In this document: one piece after another, positions 38,713 through 47,343 of the stretch | Layout: every line of letters begins with the position of its first letter | How positions within the stretch are numbered: position 1 is the stretch's first letter | Assembly: GCA_029007435.1 (NCBI GenBank) | Contig: JAQXHU010000124.1 | Coordinates: forward strand, 1 to 64,000 | Direction: 5' to 3' | DNA: 64,000 nt | DNA from: Bacteroidales bacterium | Lineage (GTDB): Bacteria; Bacteroidota; Bacteroidia; Bacteroidales; UBA932 | Translations under genes and position numbers: made by a program | The notes under the pieces: model-generated | Database searches by the model: none | Told to the model about the DNA's origin: nothing | Seen by the model: the letters and a program-made list of their open reading frames with translations, nothing else

Positions 38713-38800
38713 CGCCCGCATATTACAAAGCCGAATGGCTTTTGGTGCAATGGGGTCTGTGAGGTCACAGACTGAGTAACACATTTTAAACAACAGACAA

Positions 38801-39364
38801 ATGAAACATTTCGAATTGAACGGCCAGGTGCGCGAAACAGGCAACAAGGCCACAATCAAAGCGCTCCGCAAAGAGGGCCTCGTACCTTGCAACCTTTACG
38901 GGCTCGGCATCGAGAACGTCCTCTTCACTGTGAAAGCAAAAGAGCTTAAAGGACTTACACACGTTCCTGCATCTTTCATCGTTGACATCACTCTTGACAA
39001 CGGAAAGAAATATACAGCAGTCGTACACGAACTTCAGTTCCACCCGATTGAGGACATCTGCCTCCACGTGGACTTCCTCGCAGTAAACGAGGAGAAACCT
39101 ATCGCCATCGACGTTCCTATCTCCTTCGAGGGCCACGCAGCCGGTGTGCGCGCCGGTGGTAAATTCGTCGGACTCTGCCGCAAGGTACGTATCAGCGCCC
39201 TGATGAAAGACCTTCCTGACAACCTCGTAATCAACGTTGACGAGCTCGAGATCGGCAAGAGAATCGTTGCCGGAGACCTCAAGTATGACAACCTCACCGT
39301 CATCTCTCCTAAGACAACCATCCTCTGCACTGTGAAGTCAACACGTCAGGCTTCAAAGTCTTAA
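38801..39364 (+). CDS. rplY: 50S ribosomal protein L25/Ctc
   Basis: LRKEGLVPCNLYG, VHELQFHPIEDICLHVDFLAV motifs; 187 aa. Confidence 0.92.
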   Translation: MKHFELNGQVRETGNKATIKALRKEGLVPCNLYGLGIENVLFTVKAKELKGLTHVPASFIVDITLDNGKKYTAVVHELQFHPIEDICLHVDFLAVNEEKPIAIDVPISFEGHAAGVRAGGKFVGLCRKVRISALMKDLPDNLVINVDELEIGKRIVAGDLKYDNLTVISPKTTILCTVKSTRQASKS

Positions 39365-39389
39365 TTGAATAACTGAACAAGTATCTGGT

Positions 39390-39959
39390 ATGAATTACCT
39401 TGTAGCTGGTCTCGGTAACATCGGGCCGGAATATGCAGATACCAGACACAATGCAGGTTTTATGGTGTTGGATGCCTGGGCCCAGGCATCCAATGCTGTT
39501 TTTCAGACCAAACGATACGGCGACATAGCCACCGTATCATTCAGAGGCAGGAACATTACACTGCTGAAGCCTTCCACCTATATGAATCTCAGCGGCAACG
39601 CAGTCAGATATTGGGTGAACAGTCTGAAAATCCCTATGGAGAACCTGCTCGTGATTTGCGACGACCTCAACATTCCTTTCGGAACAATGCGGATGCGCAA
39701 AAAAGGCAGTGACGGAGGACATAACGGACTGAAGAATATCCAGGAACTGCTCGGGACCCAGGAGTATTCAAGAATCAGAATCGGAATAGGCAACGACTTC
39801 CAGCGCGGAGGGCAGGTTGACTTCGTGATAGGAAAGATGAGCCCAGAAGAACTGAAGGCTATGCCGGAGCTCTGTGAAAAGGCTATAGAGGGCATAAAAG
39901 CCTTCGTAACTGTCGGACCAGACAGGGCTATGAACCTGTTCAACACGAAAGGAAAATAA
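39390..39959 (+). CDS. pth: Peptidyl-tRNA hydrolase
   Basis: VAGLGNIGPEYADTRHNAGF, KPSTYMNLSG, GSDGGHNGLKNI motifs. Confidence 0.93.
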   Translation: MNYLVAGLGNIGPEYADTRHNAGFMVLDAWAQASNAVFQTKRYGDIATVSFRGRNITLLKPSTYMNLSGNAVRYWVNSLKIPMENLLVICDDLNIPFGTMRMRKKGSDGGHNGLKNIQELLGTQEYSRIRIGIGNDFQRGGQVDFVIGKMSPEELKAMPELCEKAIEGIKAFVTVGPDRAMNLFNTKGK

Positions 39960-40079
39960 GCCTAATCATCTGGCTGTTAGCATTTTTTCAAAATTTTATT
40001 TGCAAGTTATTCTATTATTTCATAAATTGCAGTCTGTTAATAAAAGGAATTTATTGTTTAACAAATAATGCCACAGATT

Positions 40080-40253
40080 ATGAAAGAACTCATTGAGAAA
40101 ATCAAAGCTGCTTACCCGGAGTTCGTAGCCAATGCTGACGCACAGGCTGAGAAAGGAACAAAAGCAGCAGGTCTCCGTGCGCGCAAAGCCGCTCTTGAGA
40201 TGATCAAAGATCTTAAAGAATTCAGAAAACTCTCTGTTGAGGCCGGCAAATAA
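40080..40253 (+). CDS. Histone H1-like (Hc1-type) DNA-binding protein
   Basis: MKELIEKIKAAYPEFVANADAQAEKGTKAAGLRARKAALEMIKDLKEFRKLSVEAGK. Confidence 0.75.
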   Translation: MKELIEKIKAAYPEFVANADAQAEKGTKAAGLRARKAALEMIKDLKEFRKLSVEAGK

Positions 40254-40279
40254 TCGCCGATTTTCTGATGAAACTTGGT

Positions 40280-40319
40280 AAGAATATCTGAAAAAAGCAG
40301 ATATTCTTATTTTTTTTTG
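40280..40319 (+). terminator. Intrinsic terminator after histone-like gene
   Basis: Perfect AAGAATATCTG / CAGATATTCTT stem followed by a T-rich tract. Confidence 0.88.
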
Positions 40320-40386
40320 TTTTTTGATGCAACATTCCGGATTCAATCTGCATCTATATAGCAAGGTTTAGGTTTTAGTACACGTC

Positions 40387-40439
40387 TTAAAGGCGGGCAA
40401 AGTCAAATGTCGTGATGACATTGATATGCCTGCCTTTAA
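40387..40439. repeat. Long two-part intergenic hairpin
   Basis: TTAAAGGCGGGCA / TGCCTGCCTTTAA (one G.U) enclosing AATGTC-gtgat-GACATT. Confidence 0.6.
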
Positions 40440-40509
40440 AAATTTGTCCCCTTATTTGCTTTGATAAGTCAATTTAATTGCGTAACTATGCAGAATAGTC
40501 CGCAGATTT

Positions 40510-42642
40510 ATGAGATTGACTGAATTGAAAAAATACATTATCCTGACCATTATATTGCTGATCCCGTCATTATCGGAGGCCAAGCAGGCTTACAGAGGGG
40601 AAATCACCCTCCGGCAACCTGACGGTTTCATAATCCAGGCCAGGCTCCGGGGTGACGAAAATGTCCACGTGCTCACCGATTTGTCCGGCCACGTGCTCAG
40701 ACAAAACGGCGACGGATTCTGGTGCTACGGATTATTCAGCCCGGACGGAACCATAACCAGCAGCGGATTCATCGCAGGAGATGAAGTTCCCGCCCATATC
40801 CTGTCCGCATCATCCTATATCCCATACAACACCCTGAGGCTGAAGGCTGCCGAAACAAGGAGAATAGTTGCATCAATACGACGGCCGGCCACCAGAGCAG
40901 ATGAATCCGCTGACGGTCCGGTAAAGAAGCGCTGCATTATCCTGCTTGCCGAATTCTCCGATGTGAAGATGACATACACTGAGGACGATTTCAGGTCAAT
41001 CATCAACACGGCGGAAAACAGTGCGAAAAGATATTTCGAGAACCAGTTCCAGGGGGCTTACGAATTCACATTCGACATCGGGCCTGTCGTTACGCTGTCA
41101 GGCAAACAGGCCTATTACGGCAACAACGACTCCTCCGGCAACGATGCGAAAGCGGCGGAGGCCGTGGAGGAGGCGTGCAGGCTGGCTTCCGAAAAGGGAG
41201 TCGATTTCTCGAACTATGACGAAGACGGAGACGGAGAGGTGGACAATGTCTTCCTGTTCGTGGCCGGAAAAGACGAAGCGGAATGCGGCGAGGAATGCTG
41301 CATCTGGTCACATTCGTGGTATCTCACAGCGGCCAATATCAATCTTGTCCTGAACGGGAAACGCATCGACAGCTACGCTGTGTCATCTGAACTGTCCCTG
41401 AACTTAAACTCCGGAAGATATATGTGCACGACCATCGGCACATTCTGCCACGAATACAGCCATACACTCGGCCTTATGGATATGTATGACACCGATCTTG
41501 AAGAAAACGGAAGTTCAAAATGCCTTTGGAGCAGCACCGCACTGATGGACAGCGGGAACTACAACGACAACGGCCGCACTCCTCCGTATTACAATGCGAT
41601 TGACAGGGATATGCTGGGAATCGGACGTCCGGAAATCATAACGGAAGGCACATACGAGCTGGAGCCGGTAAACAGGAACGGACATTACCTCAGGTACGAA
41701 ACCGGGAACGAAGGGGAATACTATCTGTTCGAATGCCGGAGCGATTCCGGATGGGACAAGTACGCAGGCGGCACCGGGCTTGCCATCTACCACATTGACA
41801 AGTCAGCAAACGACACTGGAGCGTCAAGCTATCTGGGAAGGACGGCAAAAGCAAGCGAACGCTGGTATTACAATGAGGTCAACTGCAATTCATCCCACGA
41901 ATGCGCGGATATGATAGAGGCCTATCCTGATGCAGTGGCCGCGTCCCAGGTGTTTTTCCCGTACGAACGCAACAACACCTTCTCATATATGACGTCTCCG
42001 GCATTCAGGTTCTGGGACGGGACGTCCTCGCCTATCGCTTTGAGCGGCATTTCAAGAAATGGCGAAAATATCACATTCTCAGTCGTTTCCGTCGGAAGTC
42101 AGGTGCCGGCAGGAGTGACTGTCACCAGCACCGAGGTATTCCAGGACGGCGCCATTATAAGATGGGAGGCTGATGCCTCATATTTCGGAGATGCAACTGT
42201 GGAATGGGGCAGAAGCGGAAAAGAGACTGCCACTGAAACTGTCTCCGCCTACGAACCCGGAAAATACGCCCTGAGTCTTGACGGGCTGCAGGGGACCACG
42301 GCCTACGGAGTCAGAATATGGTTCGAGGCCGGAGGAATAAAAGGAAAGAAAGCTGTTGTCAATTTCACGACAAAAACCATTTACAGCGGAGGTTATCCGT
42401 TCATCTTCATCCGGAATGTCAGCAGGAACGAAGACGGATCGTTTCCTTCCGGCGCACTTCTCCCGCTGAGAATCTATAATAAGGAGGAAGACTCCACTGT
42501 GGAATGGTATATGAACGGAAGAAGCATCTCAGCCGACAAGGGAGGTTATTATGAACTGACGCATTCCGGTCTGCTTAAAGCAGTTATCACGGACAAAAAT
42601 GGAGAAAAAGACATTATCTGTAAAGAGATGAACGTAAAATGA
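40510..42642 (+). CDS. M6-family metalloprotease, secreted
   Basis: TFCHEYSHTLGLMDMYD zinc site; GDGEVDNVFLFVAGKDEAE; C-terminal Fn3-like domain. Confidence 0.87.
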   Translation: MRLTELKKYIILTIILLIPSLSEAKQAYRGEITLRQPDGFIIQARLRGDENVHVLTDLSGHVLRQNGDGFWCYGLFSPDGTITSSGFIAGDEVPAHILSASSYIPYNTLRLKAAETRRIVASIRRPATRADESADGPVKKRCIILLAEFSDVKMTYTEDDFRSIINTAENSAKRYFENQFQGAYEFTFDIGPVVTLSGKQAYYGNNDSSGNDAKAAEAVEEACRLASEKGVDFSNYDEDGDGEVDNVFLFVAGKDEAECGEECCIWSHSWYLTAANINLVLNGKRIDSYAVSSELSLNLNSGRYMCTTIGTFCHEYSHTLGLMDMYDTDLEENGSSKCLWSSTALMDSGNYNDNGRTPPYYNAIDRDMLGIGRPEIITEGTYELEPVNRNGHYLRYETGNEGEYYLFECRSDSGWDKYAGGTGLAIYHIDKSANDTGASSYLGRTAKASERWYYNEVNCNSSHECADMIEAYPDAVAASQVFFPYERNNTFSYMTSPAFRFWDGTSSPIALSGISRNGENITFSVVSVGSQVPAGVTVTSTEVFQDGAIIRWEADASYFGDATVEWGRSGKETATETVSAYEPGKYALSLDGLQGTTAYGVRIWFEAGGIKGKKAVVNFTTKTIYSGGYPFIFIRNVSRNEDGSFPSGALLPLRIYNKEEDSTVEWYMNGRSISADKGGYYELTHSGLLKAVITDKNGEKDIICKEMNVK

Positions 42643-43064
42643 CCAAGATTATATTAAAATATCTGCCCGCATTATTTGCGATAGCATCGGCCTTTCTTTC
42701 AGGCTGCAGCAAGGGATATGACCCGGATCCTGATTTTTTGGCATCCGACAGGATAATGCTCAAAATCGGAGGCACGGAAAAGATGGTCTATGCTCCGGAC
42801 AACTGCCAAATCGGGTTCAACCGGTCACTGAAGCAGTTCAGGGTATGCAACGACAATATGTCGGAGTATTACATTCTGACATGCAATGCACTCCCTGTTG
42901 AAGTAGGACAGAATATCACTTGTTCTCTCAAATATGCCTCAGGCGCATCCTCCTATATCCGTGGAAATCTGTCATTCCGGGTGGAGAAAATGGACGCTGA
43001 AGGAAACATCCGGCTGTGGTGCAAAGACAAAGGAATCGGAGTGGGAGTCTGTCTCTTAAATTAG
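42639..43064 (+). CDS. Hypothetical lipoprotein
   Basis: ALFAIASAFLSGCSKGYDPDPD lipobox; overlaps end of previous gene. Confidence 0.65.
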   Translation: MTKIILKYLPALFAIASAFLSGCSKGYDPDPDFLASDRIMLKIGGTEKMVYAPDNCQIGFNRSLKQFRVCNDNMSEYYILTCNALPVEVGQNITCSLKYASGASSYIRGNLSFRVEKMDAEGNIRLWCKDKGIGVGVCLLN

Positions 43065-43157
43065 AATTTTTAAAAATTAATTTGGAAATTGGTTTCCGAA
43101 TCACTATCTTTACCAAACCGATTCCAAATTATAATTATTCTAAAAAGGAGACATTTT

Positions 43158-43721
43158 ATGAGAAGCATCACAACTTTTGACTTGCAGTATGCACACAGAT
43201 TCTACGGATTCCAGGGCGAAGCCCAGTACCTTCACGGACACACGGGCACCCTCACCATCGAGGTAGAGGACAGCGTGAACCCGGGTGTCAATATGGTTTA
43301 CCCTTGCAACGAAATCCAGAAAGTGGCCTGGGACGTTCTCAAGAACTTTGACCACGCCCTCATCCTCAGGGAGGACGATCCTCTACTTCCTGCAATCCTT
43401 GATGTTTATGAGAAGCAGGGAATCAAGAACGGACATCCCCAGAACAAGATGAAAGGAGAGGCTTTCCGCACATCATTGGCTTCCGCTTATCCTGATTCAC
43501 GTCTCGTAGTCACAAAGGAGACTATGACTGTTGAGGGGATGATAAAGATTGTTTATGAGTTACTTAAGGACAAGCTCAATATCGCGAAGATAACATTCAC
43601 GAGCGGCGTGAATGCGGCAAGCGCCGAGTTCGACACCACAGGCTCTGTTGACCGCTGCCCTCTCTGCGGCATTTCGCTTGACGAGAACGGTGTCTGCCCT
43701 AAGTGTGGATACCGCAAATAA
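43158..43721 (+). CDS. 6-carboxytetrahydropterin/6-pyruvoyl-tetrahydropterin synthase family (QueD-like) with C-terminal zinc ribbon
   Basis: YAHRFYG..QYLHGHTGTLTIEVE, FDHALILREDDP; CPLCGISLDENGVCPKCGYRK tail. Confidence 0.82.
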   Translation: MRSITTFDLQYAHRFYGFQGEAQYLHGHTGTLTIEVEDSVNPGVNMVYPCNEIQKVAWDVLKNFDHALILREDDPLLPAILDVYEKQGIKNGHPQNKMKGEAFRTSLASAYPDSRLVVTKETMTVEGMIKIVYELLKDKLNIAKITFTSGVNAASAEFDTTGSVDRCPLCGISLDENGVCPKCGYRK

Positions 43722-43743
43722 TTTAGCGCCTGTCAATAAAAAA

Positions 43744-43776
43744 GGCCCCGAAGTCAAATGGCTCCGGGGTCTTTTT
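43744..43776. terminator. Terminator between convergent genes
   Basis: GGCCCCG...CCGGGGTC followed by TTTTT. Confidence 0.8.
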
Positions 43777-43790
43777 ATGTGAGCAATATG

Positions 43791-45398
43791 CTACCAGACG
43801 AACTCGAAACGGATATCCACAGGAACACCGCCCCGGTTGACGTTGGCTATGTCCGCAGACAGGGCCTCAGGAACTACAGCGTGATTCGTATCATATTCCT
43901 TGGCGAACATATAATTGCCGGTTGCCTGGGTTGTAAGGATGAGATTTGCCCAGGCCTCCACGACAGCCGGAACCTTGTCGAAATTGATATGATAGCGTCC
44001 ATCCTTGTTGCGCTCGAAAGCGCCGTTTTCTTTAAGGAAATTGTAGCACATCATATTAGCGCGACCGTGTGCCTCTCCGGCACCGAAACGTACAGAACGG
44101 ACAAGACTTGTGATGTATGTCGTGATGGCGGACTCCTTGGAAATCACCGGAATCTCTCCCTTGTCAATCAGGTTGCAGACCATATAAAGTCCGAGAATGT
44201 CGGCCTTGGCCTCCTCCCATACTGAAGACTCGTTCCCAAGTGCCTTGTCGACAGGTCCGAGACCGTTGACTGTCTCTTTTACGCCAAGACCGTGCGCCAC
44301 CTCGTGGAAAGTCACATTCCAGAAGAACGCGTCGGCACTGAGATAGCGCTGCTGCTCCGGCTCGATCAGGATTGAACCGATAGGATAGACAATCTTGTCG
44401 AACTTGGCCTTGATGACATTGCGTAGCTGGAGACGGCGGGTGCCCTTCTCAGCGTGCACTTTCGGGTCGTTTGGAAGGTTGATGGCGATTGTCTTTCCGC
44501 CGGCATTGGCGTCACCGGAATAATATATTGCGTCATAAACGAACATATCCGACTCGGTACCTGGTACGAAAGTCTTGTACTCAGGCGGACAAGGCAATGA
44601 TTTCTGGAGGTCAGGAAGCATAGAGATGTACTTGGTGAGCTCCTCAGTACGCTTGAGGTCCTTGAGAAGGATGAAGCACTCATAAGCGGCCTTCAGGCCG
44701 TTGATACCGTCCTCATAGTCCTCAATCGGGCCAATCACAAGATCAATCTTGCTGTCATTCATATCCATCCAGGCAAGATCAGACTCGTAATAGTTGTCTG
44801 TGCGGAGCGCCTCGACACGTTTGAGCAGGTAATTCCTCACGCTCTCCTTTATGGTCATCGTTGCGGCGCCCTCGAGATAACGGGCTATCTTGTCGATGCT
44901 CTCCTTGTATGCGTCGTGATACCATACAGCCTTGAGACTGCCGTCCTCAGCCCTTCTGATAAGGGTGTAAGGACTGAATTTCGCAGAATCCGGCATTGCG
45001 TCGAACTCTTCCTTAGTCATATCTGCAGGATAGAAATTCGCTCCAGCCGGCCTCGGGCCATAGCCCCCGACAAACGGCTCGTTGTTGTCCATCCTGTCCC
45101 AAGGACCGTAATTAATCATAGCATAGTCCTTGGCAGGGCCGTCAGGAAGAGATAGCATTTCGTTCTTGTCCCCGAATACCTGCTGCCAATAAATCTTGTC
45201 AACCTCATCGGCAGCGAGCCTGAAAAGGTTGAGCACTTCCTTTCCGTTGTCGGTCAGTCCCTCCATATAAGGCGAGCCAATCTGGAAAGTGGCAAAAGCA
45301 TTCACTTTGTTCTGGAGCGCTGACGACGGAGCACGTCTGTCAGCGCAGCCACAGAACAATGATACACAAGCAACTATGAATAAAATTCTTTTAATCAT
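43791..45398 (-). CDS. M49-like (dipeptidyl-peptidase III-like) metallopeptidase lipoprotein
   Basis: FHEVAHGLGVKETVNG and EEAKADILGLYMV motifs; lipobox VSLFCGC. Confidence 0.72.
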   Translation of the reverse strand: MIKRILFIVACVSLFCGCADRRAPSSALQNKVNAFATFQIGSPYMEGLTDNGKEVLNLFRLAADEVDKIYWQQVFGDKNEMLSLPDGPAKDYAMINYGPWDRMDNNEPFVGGYGPRPAGANFYPADMTKEEFDAMPDSAKFSPYTLIRRAEDGSLKAVWYHDAYKESIDKIARYLEGAATMTIKESVRNYLLKRVEALRTDNYYESDLAWMDMNDSKIDLVIGPIEDYEDGINGLKAAYECFILLKDLKRTEELTKYISMLPDLQKSLPCPPEYKTFVPGTESDMFVYDAIYYSGDANAGGKTIAINLPNDPKVHAEKGTRRLQLRNVIKAKFDKIVYPIGSILIEPEQQRYLSADAFFWNVTFHEVAHGLGVKETVNGLGPVDKALGNESSVWEEAKADILGLYMVCNLIDKGEIPVISKESAITTYITSLVRSVRFGAGEAHGRANMMCYNFLKENGAFERNKDGRYHINFDKVPAVVEAWANLILTTQATGNYMFAKEYDTNHAVVPEALSADIANVNRGGVPVDIRFEFVW

Positions 45399-45409
45399 AG
45401 ATTGTTCAA

Positions 45410-46165
45410 TCAGAATGACAATGCGATCTGGATGAAGTCATCGGCCTTGAGAGCGGCACCGCCGATAAGACCACCGTCGATATCCGGGCATGCGAAAAGT
45501 TCTTTGGCGTTGGACGGCTTGCAGCTTCCACCGTAAAGGATGGTGGTGTCATCAGCAACCTGTGCACCGAACTTGTCAGCGAGCACCTTGCGGATGCAGG
45601 CGTGAATCTCCTGAGCCTGCTCGGCTGTGGCGGTTTTGCCTGTTCCGATTGCCCATACCGGCTCGTAAGCCACAACAATCCTGGACATTTCCTCGGCGGT
45701 AAGTCCGAAAAGAACGTTCTCAATCTGGGCTGTGACAACCTCGAAGTGCTTGTTGGCGTCTCTCTGCTCAAGATTCTCGCCTACGCAGTAGATGACATCA
45801 AGTCCGTTGGCAAGAGCGAGCTTCACCTTCTCAACGAGGATGGCGTCTGTCTCACCATAATACTGTCTTCTCTCCGAATGTCCGAGGATTGTATATTCGC
45901 AACCTGCTGAAGCAAGCATAGCGGCTGAAACCTCTCCTGTATATGCGCCTTTCTCTTTGTCTGCGCAGTTCTCCGCGGAGAGCTGCACCCTGGTGCCTTT
46001 CACAACCTCTGCAACTGGCACGAGATGAGTGAACGGAGTCGCTACAACAAGGCCGACTCCCTCAGGAACCTGTGCTGATTTCTCTACTACTGCCTTTGCA
46101 AGAGCTACACCTTCCGGAACAGTGGTGTTCATTTTCCAGTTTCCGGCAACAATTTTCTTTCTCAT
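45410..46165 (-). CDS. tpiA: Triosephosphate isomerase
   Basis: [41 protein letters not shown] motifs. Confidence 0.96.
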   Translation of the reverse strand: MRKKIVAGNWKMNTTVPEGVALAKAVVEKSAQVPEGVGLVVATPFTHLVPVAEVVKGTRVQLSAENCADKEKGAYTGEVSAAMLASAGCEYTILGHSERRQYYGETDAILVEKVKLALANGLDVIYCVGENLEQRDANKHFEVVTAQIENVLFGLTAEEMSRIVVAYEPVWAIGTGKTATAEQAQEIHACIRKVLADKFGAQVADDTTILYGGSCKPSNAKELFACPDIDGGLIGGAALKADDFIQIALSF

Positions 46166-46252
46166 AATGCTATTGTATTAAAATAATAATTTCCGCATAA
46201 GCCATTATATCTTGCAAATTTAATGGTTTTGTCAGAAAATAGCAATTATAAT

Positions 46253-47335
46253 TCATTTCAAGGAGTACTCAATCCAGCTCACTTTGGTCGTAAGTCCCCT
46301 GTCCTCATCAGTATTCCTGTAGCCTACGGCATAAGCAACATACTCCGTGGCATTGTCCGACACCACGTCCTGGAAATCCACTGTCTGCGGCCCGCTCAAG
46401 ATATAGTTTTGGAGAACACCGTAATTTCTGAGGACTGTGGCATACTCCCTTGCAAGCTCCTCCGGAGAAGAATATGAATCCCAGATTTCTTTTGTGGTGA
46501 CATCGCAGATATAGGTGTAATTTCCTGACGGCGCCACTGTCAGGGACGAGCCCGACATTGACAGGCTGAACGTCATTCCCACCTGGGTTGCAGGGAGGGT
46601 CCTGAACTGGCAGGTCTCGACCTCGCCGCTATACGATGCATTCCCGTTCTCATCAAATGAAAGGTCAAAAGCTATCGCATAATACTCGGTATTGTCCGAG
46701 AAATTCATACTTTCGCCGGACTCTCCGGCAGAGTCATAATAGCCCGTCATAAGAAACGCGTCCGGAGACACCCCGTATATCGCTGCCATCTGCTGAATCT
46801 GGGCCACAATCTCCTGGATGTATTTCTCAGGACCCAGTGCATCATACCCCGACTTCGTATAAACAGAATAGAGATACGGCATCGCCGGATTCACAGGGTC
46901 CACTTCTATTCTCGCACCGCTCGTTGTGATATCGGAAACTGATATACCGAAGTTGTGGAAAACCGTCTGGCCCGAGGCCTCCGTTGACTGCATAATGTGC
47001 AGTACAGCGGTCTCTGTACCCTCAGCGGAGAGAGTTATCGCTCCGGTGCGGACCTTCCCCGTAGTATTGCCGGACACGGTGAATTCCACCTGGCACTGCG
47101 ACACATCGTCCGGGACAATCCAGTCAGCATCGGAGACAGCATCGGCAATTACTCCTGAAGCAGGACCGTCAATGTCAAAATCAACCGTGAAAGAACCGCC
47201 ATCGACACCGGCTTTCACAAGATGGGTATAAAGCTCAAATGTTGACAACGGAGTCACCTCGTCATCGCCGCACGAAACAGCGGCGATGACGGCGGTTGAC
47301 ACCATAATCAGATATTTGACAATTTTTGAATTCAT
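46253..47335 (-). CDS. BACON-type surface lipoprotein, unknown function
   Basis: VIAAVSCGDDEV lipobox with acidic surface-export-like residues. Confidence 0.65.
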   Translation of the reverse strand: MNSKIVKYLIMVSTAVIAAVSCGDDEVTPLSTFELYTHLVKAGVDGGSFTVDFDIDGPASGVIADAVSDADWIVPDDVSQCQVEFTVSGNTTGKVRTGAITLSAEGTETAVLHIMQSTEASGQTVFHNFGISVSDITTSGARIEVDPVNPAMPYLYSVYTKSGYDALGPEKYIQEIVAQIQQMAAIYGVSPDAFLMTGYYDSAGESGESMNFSDNTEYYAIAFDLSFDENGNASYSGEVETCQFRTLPATQVGMTFSLSMSGSSLTVAPSGNYTYICDVTTKEIWDSYSSPEELAREYATVLRNYGVLQNYILSGPQTVDFQDVVSDNATEYVAYAVGYRNTDEDRGLTTKVSWIEYSLK

Positions 47336-47343
47336 ATTGAATG

